This document shows, piece after piece, positions 52,598 through 62,002 of a DNA stretch of 64,000 nt (its first letter is position 1; each line of letters begins with the position of its first letter). The position numbers and the translations under genes were made by a program. The notes beneath the pieces are model-generated. The model was not told the DNA's origin and did not search any database. It worked only from the letters and a program-made list of their open reading frames with translations. Source of the DNA: Streptomyces venezuelae (GTDB taxonomy: Bacteria; Actinomycetota; Actinomycetes; Streptomycetales; Streptomycetaceae); NCBI RefSeq assembly GCF_008642375.1, contig NZ_CP029194.1, forward strand, positions 2,914,001 through 2,978,000, given 5' to 3'.

Positions 52598-55500
52598 CTA
52601 TCCGGCGCCGGGGGGTGCCTCGGCAAGGAGGAGGGCCTCCAGCTCCGTCCGCCCCGGCAGGCGGGCGGGGCGGGCGACCTCACCCGTCCGGACGTAGACG
52701 AAAGCGGCCGTGACGTCCTCGGGCGCGAGGCCGTGCTGCTCGGCCCAGGCCAGCCGGTAGATCGCGAGCTGGAGGGGGTCGGCGGTGCGGTGGTGGCTGG
52801 TCTTCCAGTCGACGATCTCGTACGCGCCGGTGTCCGGGTCCCGGTAGACGGCGTCGATCCGGCCCCGGACGACGCGGCCCGCGAGGGTGAGGTGGACGGG
52901 GACCTCGACGCGGTACGGGGAGCGGTGGGCGTACGGCGTGCGGGCGAAGGCCTCCTTGAGGGCGTCGAGGTCCCGCTCGTCGAGGATCTCGGGCTCTCCG
53001 GCGAAGTCCTCGCCGCCGGGGAGCTCCTCCGGGCCGAGGAACGGCAGCGGCAGCTCCTCGAAGCGGGACTCCACCCAGGCGTGGAACCGGGTGCCCCGGC
53101 GGGCCGCGGGCTGCGGCGGCTTGGGCATGGGGCGGGCCAGGTCCTGGGCGAAGCCGTCGGGGTCGGCGGCGAGGCGCAGCACCTGGGAGGCGGAGAGGTA
53201 GGCGGGCAGCAGGACGTCCCGGGTCGTCGCACGGGCGCGGCGGAGCTCGGTGGTGAGGGCGGTGAGGTCGCGGTCCCAGGAGGCGATGGTCCTCGCGTCC
53301 TCGGGGGTGAGCGACGGGGCCTCCCCGCGGGGGGCCGGGACCGCGTCCGCGTGGGTGTCCTCGGGGAGGGCCTCTTCGTCCTCGTCCCAGACGGGTTCCT
53401 CCTCGTCCGGCCAGAGGTCCTCGGGGGCGGGGTCCGGACGGTGGGGCGCTGTGCTCCGGGGGCTGTGCCCGCCCTCGCCCAGAGGGGGGACCCCCAGCTC
53501 CTGCGGAACGTACGCCCACAACGCGGTGCGGACGAGACCCGCCGCCTCCTGGCGGCGCCTGAAGGACTCCGCGTCCAGCGGTAGCGGCCAGGCCCGGTCC
53601 GTGCCGTTCTCCTTGAGGGTCGGGTTCTCCGTGTCGGGCTCCGGGGCGTCCGCCCAGGACTCGATGTCGCCGTGGCCGGCCTCGCAGTGCTCGTACAGGG
53701 CCTGGAGGAAGTCCGAGGGGCCGCGGGGCTTCTTCTGGGACGGTCCCCACCAGTGGGCCGAGCCGAGGAGGAGGGAGCGGGGGCGCGTGAAGGTGACGTA
53801 GCCGAGGCGGAGTTCCTCGGTGTGCTGGTGGTCCCGCATGGCGTTCTTGAACGACGTGAGGGACTTGGCGTCCCAGGTGTCGATCCCCGGCAGCGTCTCC
53901 GCGTCGCCGCGCAGGGCGTGCGGGAGCACCTGGGGCTGGGAGGTCCACGCCTCACGGGCGCGGGCGCTGGGGAACGCTCCGGCGACCAGACCGGGGACGG
54001 CGACGACGTCCCACTCCAGGCCCTTGGACTTGTGGGCGGTGAGGACCTTCACCGTGTTCTCGCCGCCCGGGAGGGCGTTGTCGAGGCCCTTCTCGAACTG
54101 GACCGCGGTGCGCAGGAAGCCGAGGAAGGCGAGCAGGCTCGCCTCGCCGTCGAGGGAGGCGAAGCCGGCGGCGATGTCCAGGAAGTTCGAGAGGGTCTCG
54201 CGGCGGCGGGCGGCCAGCGCGTGCGGGGAGGCGGAGAGCTCGACCTCCAGGCCCGTCGCGGCGAGGATCCGGTGCAGGACGTCCATGAGCGGGTCGGCGA
54301 GCGAGGTGCGCAGGGCGCGCAGCTCGGCGGCGAGGCGCGCGAAGCGGACCCGGGCCTCGGCGGAGAAGGGCAGGCCGTCGTCGGCGGCGCCGCCGGAGTC
54401 CAGGAAGGTGTCGAGCGCGTCGGCGAGCGAGACGACCTCCGCCGGGTCGACGCCCTCGACGGCGGCGGCGAGCCGCTGCTCGGGGTCCGGGTCGTCGCCG
54501 CCCCGGTGGACGAGGAGGCGGGCGCGGCGGCCGAGGAGGGCCAGGTCGCGGGGGCCGATGCGCCAGCGGGGGCCGGTGAGGAGGCGGACGAGGGAGGCGT
54601 TGGCCCCCGGGTCCTGGAGGACCTCGCAGACGGCGACGAGGTCGGCGATCTCGGGCAGGTGGAGGAGGCCGGAGAGGCCGACGACCTCGACGGGCACGTC
54701 GCGGGCGACGAGCGCGGCATGGATCGCGGGGAAGTCGGTGGCGGTCCGGCACAGGACGGCGATCTCGCCGGGCTCGCGGCCGGTGCGGACGAGGTGGGCG
54801 AGGGAGTCGGCCAGCCAGTCGATCTCCTCGGCGTGGGTCGTCAGCAGGGCGATGCGGACGCTGCCGTCCCTCTCGGCGCCCGGCGCGGGGCGCAGCGCCT
54901 CCACGCCCGCGTGCATGGCGCGCAGGGGGGCGGCGAGGCCGTTGGCGAGGTCGAGGAGGCGGCCGCCGCTGCGCCGGTTCTCGGAGAGGGAGTAACGGCT
55001 CGCGGGGGTGCCGTCGGCGTGCGGGAAGTGCTCGGGGAAGTCGTCCAGGTTGGCGACGGAGGCGCCGCGCCAGCCGTAGATGGCCTGGCAGGGGTCGCCG
55101 ACGGCGGTCACGGCGTGTCCGGTGGCCCGGCCGGAGGGGCCTTGGCCGAAGAGGCCGGAGAGCAGCAGCCGCTGGGCGACGGAGGTGTCCTGGTACTCGT
55201 CGAGGAGGACGACCCGGAACTCCTCGCGCAGCAGGCCGCCGACCTCGGGCCGGGTGGTGGCGAGCTCTGCGGAGAGGGCGATCTGGTCGCCGAAGTCGAG
55301 CAGGTCGCGGGAGCGCTTCGCGGCGCGGTAGCGGACGACGAGGTCGAGCAGCTCGCGGCGGGCGGCGGTGGCCTCGGGGATCTTGCGCAGTTCGGCGTTG
55401 CTGAGCTTGGCGCCGGCGAGCGTGGTCAGCAGCTCGGAGTCGTACGCCCTGAGGTCCTGGGGCCGTACGAGGTGCTCGGCGAGCTCGCCGTCGAGGGCGA

Positions 55501-56011
55501 GGAGGTCGGTGACGAGGGTCGGGAAGGACTTGGTCAGCGCGGGGTACGGGCCGGGGGCCTCGCGCAGCACGCGCGCGGCGAGCTGGTAGCGGGTGGCGTC
55601 GGCGAGGAGCCGGGCGGTGGGCTCCAGGCCGATGCGGAGGCCGTGGTCGGTGAGGAGCTGTCCGGCGAAGGCGTGGTACGTGGAGATGCGGGGCTCGCCG
55701 GGGGGGTCGTCCGGGTCGATGACGTCGGGGTCGGTGACCCCGGCGCGGACGAGGGCGGTGCGGACGCGCTCGGCGAGTTCGCCCGCGGCCTTGTTGGTGA
55801 AGGTGAGGCCGAGGACCTGCTCGGGGGCGACCTGTCCCGTGCCGACCAGCCAGACCACACGGGCGGCCATGACCGTCGTCTTGCCGGAGCCGGCGCCGGC
55901 CACGACGACCTGCGGGGCGAGCGGCGCGGTGATGCAGGCCGTCTGCTCCGGGGTGAACGGGATGCCGAGGAGCTCCTTGAGCTGCTCGGGGTCGCTGAGG
56001 TGTGCGGTCAC
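52598..56011 (-). CDS. adnB: AdnB-type helicase-nuclease subunit
   Basis: 1137 residues, starting with GTG. UvrD-like motor: VVAGAGSGKTTVMAARVVW (Walker A), LDEYQDTSVAQR (II), GDPCQAIYGWRGAS (III), LTAHKSKGLEWD and YVTFTRPR. The C-terminal PD-(D/E)xK nuclease shows GRIDAVYRD, EIVDWKTS and QLAIYRLAW. AdnAB is the actinobacterial end-resecting helicase-nuclease that takes the place of RecBCD/AddAB. The choice of AdnB over AdnA rests on the missing Fe-S cysteines and gene order, so the letter is less sure than the family. Confidence 0.85.
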   Translation of the reverse strand: MTAHLSDPEQLKELLGIPFTPEQTACITAPLAPQVVVAGAGSGKTTVMAARVVWLVGTGQVAPEQVLGLTFTNKAAGELAERVRTALVRAGVTDPDVIDPDDPPGEPRISTYHAFAGQLLTDHGLRIGLEPTARLLADATRYQLAARVLREAPGPYPALTKSFPTLVTDLLALDGELAEHLVRPQDLRAYDSELLTTLAGAKLSNAELRKIPEATAARRELLDLVVRYRAAKRSRDLLDFGDQIALSAELATTRPEVGGLLREEFRVVLLDEYQDTSVAQRLLLSGLFGQGPSGRATGHAVTAVGDPCQAIYGWRGASVANLDDFPEHFPHADGTPASRYSLSENRRSGGRLLDLANGLAAPLRAMHAGVEALRPAPGAERDGSVRIALLTTHAEEIDWLADSLAHLVRTGREPGEIAVLCRTATDFPAIHAALVARDVPVEVVGLSGLLHLPEIADLVAVCEVLQDPGANASLVRLLTGPRWRIGPRDLALLGRRARLLVHRGGDDPDPEQRLAAAVEGVDPAEVVSLADALDTFLDSGGAADDGLPFSAEARVRFARLAAELRALRTSLADPLMDVLHRILAATGLEVELSASPHALAARRRETLSNFLDIAAGFASLDGEASLLAFLGFLRTAVQFEKGLDNALPGGENTVKVLTAHKSKGLEWDVVAVPGLVAGAFPSARAREAWTSQPQVLPHALRGDAETLPGIDTWDAKSLTSFKNAMRDHQHTEELRLGYVTFTRPRSLLLGSAHWWGPSQKKPRGPSDFLQALYEHCEAGHGDIESWADAPEPDTENPTLKENGTDRAWPLPLDAESFRRRQEAAGLVRTALWAYVPQELGVPPLGEGGHSPRSTAPHRPDPAPEDLWPDEEEPVWDEDEEALPEDTHADAVPAPRGEAPSLTPEDARTIASWDRDLTALTTELRRARATTRDVLLPAYLSASQVLRLAADPDGFAQDLARPMPKPPQPAARRGTRFHAWVESRFEELPLPFLGPEELPGGEDFAGEPEILDERDLDALKEAFARTPYAHRSPYRVEVPVHLTLAGRVVRGRIDAVYRDPDTGAYEIVDWKTSHHRTADPLQLAIYRLAWAEQHGLAPEDVTAAFVYVRTGEVARPARLPGRTELEALLLAEAPPGAG

Positions 56012-56074
56012 CTCAAAGAGGCTAACGCGCCCTGCTGACAGTACGGCCGGGTGCGGCTCTCCCCGTGGCCCGGC

Positions 56075-56971
56075 TCACGCGCTCGTGCCCTGGTCCAGCT
56101 TGGACAGGTCCACCGTCTCGGAGGCGGGCGGGACGGCCACCTCGACCGGCTCGTCGAAGTCGGAGAGCGTCATGGAGCCCGGCTCCTCGCCGCCCGTCTT
56201 GACCATCTTGAGGATGTAGGGCTTGCCCTCCTGGGAGACGGAGACGGTGGTCACCTCCGGTTCGGTCGCCTCCGGTTCGGCCGTCGCCGTGCCGGTCGGC
56301 TCTTCGCCGGTCGTCTCCTCGGCCGTCTCCCTCTTCACGAGGGTCGCGACCGGGGTGCCGTCCACCTCGCCGTCCGGCCCTCGCACCAGAGCACCGGGCT
56401 CCGCCCTGTCCTCGTCCAGGGAGGCGAGGAGTCCCTCCAGGTCGCAGACGCCGCTGAGGTCGCTGCTGCCGGCCTGTCCCGGAGAGATCTTCAGCCAGCG
56501 GCCCTTGACGAGCTCGATCGTGGCGCCGATCTGTGGCTCGGACATCCCTTGGGAGGCCATGGAGACGCGCCAGAAGGCCTCGTCGCCCTTCATGTACGTG
56601 ATGCCGTCGATGCGGCGCAGCTCGGCGGTGCCGCCGCCGATCTTCATCAGGCCGGTGCACTCGTCCCGCTCGTTGACGGCGAAGTCGATGTCGAGCGGCT
56701 GCCCGTCGGCGGTGACCCGGCCCGCCATGCGGAGCGAGGTCGCGGACTGGGTGGCGGTGATCGCCCGGTCGCCGATCTCGTCGGGGGTGAGGTCCGCGAA
56801 GGGATCCGGTGATGGTGAGGGGGCGGCGGCGGGCGCGACCGGCGCGGCCTCCTGGGCCGCCGCCCGGACCGCTGTCGGGGGCGCCGCCCAGGCCGCCGCC
56901 GACGCGGGTCCCGCGACGGCGACGGCGGCGCAGACGACGGCCGCGGCGCGGAGCTTTCGGTGGGACGCCAT
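56075..56971 (-). CDS. secreted LolA/LppX-like protein
   Basis: 298 residues from the ATG at 56971. It has an N-terminal signal peptide (MASHRKLRAAAVVCAAVAVA, then an Ala/Pro-rich mature start). The body resembles the downstream-oriented neighbour at 57052 over most of its length (GLMKIGGGTAELRRIDGITYMKGDEAFW against the equivalent stretch there), with an extra Thr/Glu/Pro-rich insert. No lipobox Cys is obvious. The fold is probably the lipid-carrier-like beta cup seen in LppX/LprG proteins; that is inference. It lies between adnA and adnB on the same strand. Confidence 0.8.
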   Translation of the reverse strand: MASHRKLRAAAVVCAAVAVAGPASAAAWAAPPTAVRAAAQEAAPVAPAAAPSPSPDPFADLTPDEIGDRAITATQSATSLRMAGRVTADGQPLDIDFAVNERDECTGLMKIGGGTAELRRIDGITYMKGDEAFWRVSMASQGMSEPQIGATIELVKGRWLKISPGQAGSSDLSGVCDLEGLLASLDEDRAEPGALVRGPDGEVDGTPVATLVKRETAEETTGEEPTGTATAEPEATEPEVTTVSVSQEGKPYILKMVKTGGEEPGSMTLSDFDEPVEVAVPPASETVDLSKLDQGTSA

Positions 56972-57051
56972 GCGAGCCTCCTCGCGGATTCCCCGGCCCC
57001 TGTCCACCAGGGTCGCCCCACGCGCGCGTGCCCGCGACCGGACGGGGCGGG

Positions 57052-57807
57052 TCAGGAGGCGCCGGCGAGCTCCGCCATGTCGACGACCTGGTCGGCCGGG
57101 GGCGCGGTGACCGTGATCGGCTTGTCGTAGTCGCTGAAGGTGACCGTGCCGGGCTCCTTGCCGCCGGCCTCCACGACACGGAGGACGAACGGCTTGGCGG
57201 CGTCCTTGGCCACGTAGAAGGTCGTCGTCTCGCCCTTCGTGCCCTTCTTCGTCAGCACGGCGGCGGGCGTGCCGTCGACGTCGGCGTCGTCGCCGCGGGT
57301 CAGGCCCTTGCGCGGCGTGTCCTCGTCCATGTCCTTGACGATGGTCTTGAGGTCGCAGAAGGCGTCGGGGCCCTCGTCTCCGGCGGGCATCTTCATCCAG
57401 CGGCCCTTGAGCAGCGCGGTCATGGCGCCGGCCTCCTCCGGGGAGTCGCCCTCCTCGCCGGCGGTGGAGCCCCAGAAGGCCTCGTCGCCCTTCATGTAGC
57501 TGAAGCCGCCGGTGCCGATCATCTCGGCCTTGCCGCCCTTGCCGGTCTCCATCATGCCCTTGCAGGAGCCCTTGCTGTCGACGGAGAGGTCGACCGTCAT
57601 GTCGTCTCCGTCGGTCTTGCCCTTGCCGTTCATGTGGAAGGCGGTGGCCGCCTTCGTGGCCTCGACCGCCTTGTCGGCGATGGCGTCGGCCGTGAGGCCC
57701 GCGAAGGGGTCCGCGGCCTTGTCGTCGCCCTGGGCACAGCCCGTGACGCCCGCGACCACCGCCGCGCAGACCGTCGCCGCAGCCCAGAGCTTCCGATTGG
57801 CCTTCAT
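57052..57807 (-). CDS. LppX/LprG-like lipoprotein
   Basis: 251 residues. A lipoprotein signal peptide ends in GVTGC (lipidated Cys 24). The mature protein starts AQGDDKAADPFAGLTADAIADKA and includes GGFSYMKGDEAFWGS and GRWMKMPAG, matching its neighbour at 56075. The pair is a tandem duplication. It is probably anchored on the outer face of the membrane and may carry or sense a lipid. An unusual 10-base inverted repeat lies in its promoter region at 57840-57890. Confidence 0.83.
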   Translation of the reverse strand: MKANRKLWAAATVCAAVVAGVTGCAQGDDKAADPFAGLTADAIADKAVEATKAATAFHMNGKGKTDGDDMTVDLSVDSKGSCKGMMETGKGGKAEMIGTGGFSYMKGDEAFWGSTAGEEGDSPEEAGAMTALLKGRWMKMPAGDEGPDAFCDLKTIVKDMDEDTPRKGLTRGDDADVDGTPAAVLTKKGTKGETTTFYVAKDAAKPFVLRVVEAGGKEPGTVTFSDYDKPITVTAPPADQVVDMAELAGAS

Positions 57808-57839
57808 GCGTGTACTCCCTCAGCGTTCATTCACAGCTT

Positions 57840-57890
57840 GTCTTCACGGCGCCCTTATGCGGGCCGCCGCGAAGACTGACCCGTGAAGAC
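57840..57890. repeat. 10-base inverted repeat upstream of the lipoprotein gene
   Basis: GTCTTCACGG at 57840-57849 and CCGTGAAGAC at 57881-57890 are perfect complements 31 bases apart. They lie 33 bases upstream of the lipoprotein ATG, so they could be an operator or a leader hairpin. Confidence 0.55.
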
Positions 57891-57929
57891 GAACAAAGGA
57901 TGTACGAAGCGGAACGTGACGCTCCGCAC

Positions 57930-57949
57930 AGATCGTCATTCGACGATCT
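57930..57949 (-). terminator. hairpin overlapping the adnA stop codon
   Basis: AGATCGTC / GACGATCT with the loop ATTC. The adnA TGA is at 57936-57938, within the stem. There is no T-run, so termination efficiency is unclear. Confidence 0.55.
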
Positions 57950-60900
57950 GGCGGCCCTCCGGCTGGGCGCTGCACGAGGCGCGGAAGGCGCAGTTCGCGC
58001 AGTGCTGGCCGGTCGTGGGGGTGAAGCGCTCGTCGAGGACACGGCCCGCGGCGGTGGCGAGCAGGTCGCCGACCCACTCCCCGTCCAGGGGTTCCTGGGC
58101 CTGGACCTTCGGCAGGGCGTCCCCGCCCTCCTTCTTCGGGGCGGCCTGCCTCAGCTGGACGAGTTCGGCGCCGCCCGGCTCCGGCCGGTGCCCGTCGAAG
58201 ACCTCGTCGAGGGCTCCTTCCCGGACCGCGAGCTGGTAGACCGCGAGCTGCGGGTGGTGGGCGACCTCGTCCCGGGTGGGGGCGGACTTGCCGGTCTTGA
58301 AGTCGACGACGTACGCGCGGCCCTGCTCGTCGGTCTCGACGCGGTCCATGGAGCCGCGGATGCGGACCGCGTACTCCCCCGCCTCAAGGGTCACGTCGAA
58401 GCCGTGCTCGGAGGCGGCGGGGGTGCGGCCGCCGCGGTCCATGACGTGCCACTGCAGGAAGCGTTCGAGCGCCACGCGCGCGTGGGCCTTCTCCTGGGCC
58501 GACTTCCAGGGCGCGTCGAAGGCGAGGGCGTCCCAGACCGAGTCCAGGCGGGCCATGAGGACGTCGAGGTCGGCCGGGGTGCGGCCGGAGGCGACCTCGT
58601 CGGCGAGGACGTGCACGACGTTGCCGAAGCCCTGGGCGGCGGTGGCGGGGGCCGCGGCCTTGACCTCGCGGCCCAGGAACCACTGGAGGGAGCAGGTGGT
58701 GGCGAGGTTCTCCAGGGCGCTCGGCGAGAGGGCGACGGGTGCGTCGCGGTCGCGCAGCGGCACCGTGCTGTGCGTCGGCTCGAAGAGTCCCCACCAGCGG
58801 TCGGGGTGCGCGGCCGGCACCAGCGGCTGGCCGTCCTCGTCGGTGAGCGCGGCGAGGGAGGCGAGGCGGTGGGCGGCGGCGTCGCGGAGCGCGGGCGAGG
58901 CGGCCGGGTCGACGGTCGTCGCCCGCAGCTCGGCGACCAGGGCGGAGACGGCGAGGGGGCGGCGGGGGCGGCCCGGCACCTCCTTCGGCTCGGCGCCGAA
59001 CTCGGTGAGGAACCGGGAGGGCTGGTCGCCGTCCTCCGCCGGTGCCTTCACGGCGGTGACGACGAGGCGGTCGCGGGCGCGGGTGGCGGCCACGTAGAAG
59101 AGGCGGCGCTCCTCGGCGAGGAGGGCGCCGGGGGTGAGGGGCTCGGCGAGGCCGTCGCGGCCGATGCGGTCGGCTTCGAGGAGGGAGCCGCGGCGGCGCA
59201 GGTCGGGCCAGAGGCCCTCCTGGACGCCGGCGACGACGACGAATCCCCATTCGAGGCCCTTGGAGCGGTGGGCGGTCATGAGGCGGACGGCGTCGGGGCG
59301 GGTGTGGCGGCGGGTGAGGGTGTCGGCGGCGATGTCCTGGGCGTCGAGCTCTTCCAGGAAGTTGAGGACGCCTCGGCCGCCGACGCGTTCCTCGGCGCGG
59401 GCGGCGGTCTCGAAGAGCGCGCAGACGGCGTCGAGATCCCGGTCGGCGTTGCGCCCGGCGGGGCCGCCGCGGAGGGCGGCGCGCTCCAGGCGGCCGGGCC
59501 AGGGGGTGCCGTTCCAGAGCACCCAGAGGGCCTCCTCGGCGGTGCCGCCGGCGTCGAGGAGCGTACGGGTCTCCTGGAGGAGCCTCCCCAGGCGCTGGGC
59601 GCCGCGGGCGTAGGCGGGGTCGTGCGCGACGAGGCGCTCGGGCTCGGCGAGGGCGCGGGCGAGGAGGACGTCGGAGGGGGGCGGGACCTTGTTGCCTGCG
59701 GCACGCTCCTCGTCGCGGAGGGCGCGGCCGAGGCGGCGGAGGTCGGCGGGGTCGACGCCGGCGAGGGGGGAGGCGAGGAGTTCTTGTGCGGTCTCGACGG
59801 AGAGCCATCCGGCGGTGGCGTTGACGCCGGCCGAGGCCTCCGTGGCCGGGGCCTCACCGCCGGACCCGGGCTCGGCGGGTGCGTCTGCCGAGGGGGGCGC
59901 CGACGGTGCGGCGCCGTCGTGGGTTGTGCCCGCCCTCCCCCGGAGCTCCGCCTGGGAGGTACCCCCAGCCCCGGCGGAACGCATGCCCACCACCGGGTCC
60001 GATTCACGTGTGGGCTCGGCGGGGTGGGACTTTGCCACCGCTCGGAGCGCCAGGAGCAGGGGGGCCACCGCCGGTTCGTGGCGGAGTGGGGTGTCCGCGG
60101 CGTCCGTTTCCACCGGGACGCCTGCCGAGGTGAGGGCGCGGCGGAGGGACGGGAGGGTGGCGGCGGCGCGGGTGAGGACGGCCATGTCCTGCCAGGGGAC
60201 GCCGTCCTCCAGGTGCGCCCGGCGCAGCAGGTCGGCGATGTTCTCGGCCTCCGCCGATGCCGTGGGGTACGTGTACGCCTCGGCCCGGCCGCCGGGTCGG
60301 GCCGCCGTCAGTTCGCGGTGCGCGCGGACCTTGTCGGAGGGGAGCCGGGTCAGCGGCATGCGCTGGGTGAGCAGTCTCGTCGCCCCGAGGAGCTCGGCGC
60401 CCGCGCGGCGCGAGGTGCCCAGGACCTTGACGGCCCCGCCGCCGAAGGCGTCCGGGAAGTCGAGGATGCCGTTCACGTCGGCGCCCCGGAAGGCGTAGAT
60501 GGACTGGTCGGGGTCACCGAAGGCGACGACCGTGCCGCGCCCGCCGCCCGTGAGGGCGTGCAGGAGCCGGACCTGCGCCGGGTCGGTGTCCTGGTACTCG
60601 TCGACGTAGATCGCGTCGTACCCGGGCAGGCGGGTGCTCCCCGCGAGCGGTACGGCCCGGTGGACGAGCTCCGTGTAGTCGAGGACGCCCTGGAGGTCGA
60701 GGACGTCGAGGTACTCGGCGAGGAAGCCGGCCGCCGCCTTCCAGTCCGGGCGGCCGACGCGCTCCGCGAAGCGGGCGAGGGCGTCCGGGCCGAGGCCCAG
60801 CTCGCGCGAGCGCGCGAGGACGGCCCGGACCTCGTCGGCGAAGCCGCGGGTGGTGAGGCAGGCGCGGAGTTCGTCGGGCCAGCGGATGCTGCCGAGACCG

Positions 60901-61403
60901 GCCTTCTCCAGGTCGATGTGGCCGGCGAGCAGCTCGCGCACGGCGAGGTCCTGTTCCGGTCCGGAGAGCAGCCGCAGCGGTTCGGCGAAGAGTTCGGCGT
61001 CCTGGTGGGCGCGGATCAGGGCGTAGCAGTACGAGTGGAAGGTCGTCGCCTGCGGCGGGCGCCGGCCGCCGAGCCGGGTGGCCATCCGGTCGCGGAGTTC
61101 GACGGCGGCCTTGCGGCTGAAGGTGAGGACGAGGAGCCGTTCGGGGTCGGCGCCCCGCTCCATCCGGGCCGCGACCGACTCGACCAGCGTCGTCGTCTTC
61201 CCGGTGCCGGGTCCGGCGAGGACGAGGAGTGGTCCGCCCTCGTGGTCAACCACTTCCCGCTGGGCTGCGTCCAGCTGAGGGGGATCCAGCGGGGCCGGCG
61301 CGGTACGCACCAGTCGGTACGCGCCCGGGGTCCGCTGCCGGCCCGGACCCGGGTACGGCTGTCCCTGGTGCGGCGTGTGCCGGGTGGTGGAGGAGGAGCT
61401 CAC
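57936..61403 (-). CDS. adnA: AdnA-type helicase-nuclease subunit with Fe-S cluster
   Basis: 1155 residues from the GTG at 61403 (the frame also opens at 61460). Motor motifs: LVLAGPGTGKTTTLVESV, VDEYQDTDPAQVR, FGDPDQSIYAFRGAD, RLMTAHRSKGLEW and YVAATRARDR. The C-terminal nuclease has RIRGSMDRVE, VVDFKTGK and PQLAVYQLAV, framed by four cysteines (TTCSLQ and CANCAFRASC) that form the iron-sulphur staple of AddB-like nucleases. A poorly conserved Gly/Ser/Pro-rich insert lies near 490-540. It works with AdnB in double-strand break processing. Unusually, two secreted-protein genes separate the subunits. Confidence 0.85.
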   Translation of the reverse strand: MSSSSTTRHTPHQGQPYPGPGRQRTPGAYRLVRTAPAPLDPPQLDAAQREVVDHEGGPLLVLAGPGTGKTTTLVESVAARMERGADPERLLVLTFSRKAAVELRDRMATRLGGRRPPQATTFHSYCYALIRAHQDAELFAEPLRLLSGPEQDLAVRELLAGHIDLEKAGLGSIRWPDELRACLTTRGFADEVRAVLARSRELGLGPDALARFAERVGRPDWKAAAGFLAEYLDVLDLQGVLDYTELVHRAVPLAGSTRLPGYDAIYVDEYQDTDPAQVRLLHALTGGGRGTVVAFGDPDQSIYAFRGADVNGILDFPDAFGGGAVKVLGTSRRAGAELLGATRLLTQRMPLTRLPSDKVRAHRELTAARPGGRAEAYTYPTASAEAENIADLLRRAHLEDGVPWQDMAVLTRAAATLPSLRRALTSAGVPVETDAADTPLRHEPAVAPLLLALRAVAKSHPAEPTRESDPVVGMRSAGAGGTSQAELRGRAGTTHDGAAPSAPPSADAPAEPGSGGEAPATEASAGVNATAGWLSVETAQELLASPLAGVDPADLRRLGRALRDEERAAGNKVPPPSDVLLARALAEPERLVAHDPAYARGAQRLGRLLQETRTLLDAGGTAEEALWVLWNGTPWPGRLERAALRGGPAGRNADRDLDAVCALFETAARAEERVGGRGVLNFLEELDAQDIAADTLTRRHTRPDAVRLMTAHRSKGLEWGFVVVAGVQEGLWPDLRRRGSLLEADRIGRDGLAEPLTPGALLAEERRLFYVAATRARDRLVVTAVKAPAEDGDQPSRFLTEFGAEPKEVPGRPRRPLAVSALVAELRATTVDPAASPALRDAAAHRLASLAALTDEDGQPLVPAAHPDRWWGLFEPTHSTVPLRDRDAPVALSPSALENLATTCSLQWFLGREVKAAAPATAAQGFGNVVHVLADEVASGRTPADLDVLMARLDSVWDALAFDAPWKSAQEKAHARVALERFLQWHVMDRGGRTPAASEHGFDVTLEAGEYAVRIRGSMDRVETDEQGRAYVVDFKTGKSAPTRDEVAHHPQLAVYQLAVREGALDEVFDGHRPEPGGAELVQLRQAAPKKEGGDALPKVQAQEPLDGEWVGDLLATAAGRVLDERFTPTTGQHCANCAFRASCSAQPEGRQIVE

Positions 61404-61645
61404 GTGGTTCGCCGGTCCTGGGGGAAGTGGTGGTGCGTGTGATGCGGGTGATGCGCCCATCCGCGGCGGCCGTCGCCGCGGCAGACGCGAACGTCGACGT
61501 TACGCGAAACAGACCGGCGCCGAGCCGTACTCCGGGCCGGATCCGGCACCGTGCCCCGTACCGGAAGCGGTCCCTCACCCCGTACCGCGTCCGCCCCACC
61601 GGCTCCGTCCGGCTTGCCCGGCCCATGCCCCCCGGGGCTCCGGAC

Positions 61646-62002
61646 TCAGGTGTGAGATCCGTCCCAGCGCGCCCGCCGCATGTCGATCCTCGGCACGTGT
61701 CCCTCGGCCGCCCGGCCCGCCTCGCGCAGCGGGGTGCCCTCCGCGCGGTAGTGGTCGAGGGCCCGCAGCTCGTGCCCGGGAAGCAGGATCCCGTCCGCGC
61801 GGACCACGCGCCACCACGGCGCCGTCCCGCCGTACAGGGCCATCACCCGGCCGACCTGACGGGGCCCGCCCTCGCCCAGCCATTCGGCGACGTCGCCATA
61901 GGTCATCACCCGGCCGGGCGGGATCCCGTCGGCGACGTCGAGCACCCGCTCCGCGTACTCGGGCAGTTCTCCGGTCTCCCCCACGGGTTCCTCCACGCTC
62001 AT
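61646..62002 (-). CDS. alkyltransferase-like (ATL) protein
   Basis: 118 residues from the ATG at 62002. It is the DNA-binding domain of O6-alkylguanine transferases (VMTYGDVAEWLG, then RQVGRVMALYGG). The active-site PCHR is replaced by PWWRVVRADG. ATL proteins cannot remove the alkyl group. They bind O6-alkylguanine and hand it to nucleotide excision repair. It lies upstream of adnA on the same strand with a 242-base gap. Confidence 0.88.
   Translation of the reverse strand: MSVEEPVGETGELPEYAERVLDVADGIPPGRVMTYGDVAEWLGEGGPRQVGRVMALYGGTAPWWRVVRADGILLPGHELRALDHYRAEGTPLREAGRAAEGHVPRIDMRRARWDGSHT

Noticed and set aside
57810..61442. A 1210-codon plus-strand open frame opposite adnA
   Set aside because: Its translation is low-complexity Gly/Ala/Arg/Glu with no motif, and the other strand has complete helicase and nuclease motifs. 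It is a GC shadow.
61484..61505. LexA (SOS) box upstream of adnA
   Set aside because: GAAC and GTT are six bases apart rather than four and the outer bases do not fit the GAAC-N4-GTTC consensus.
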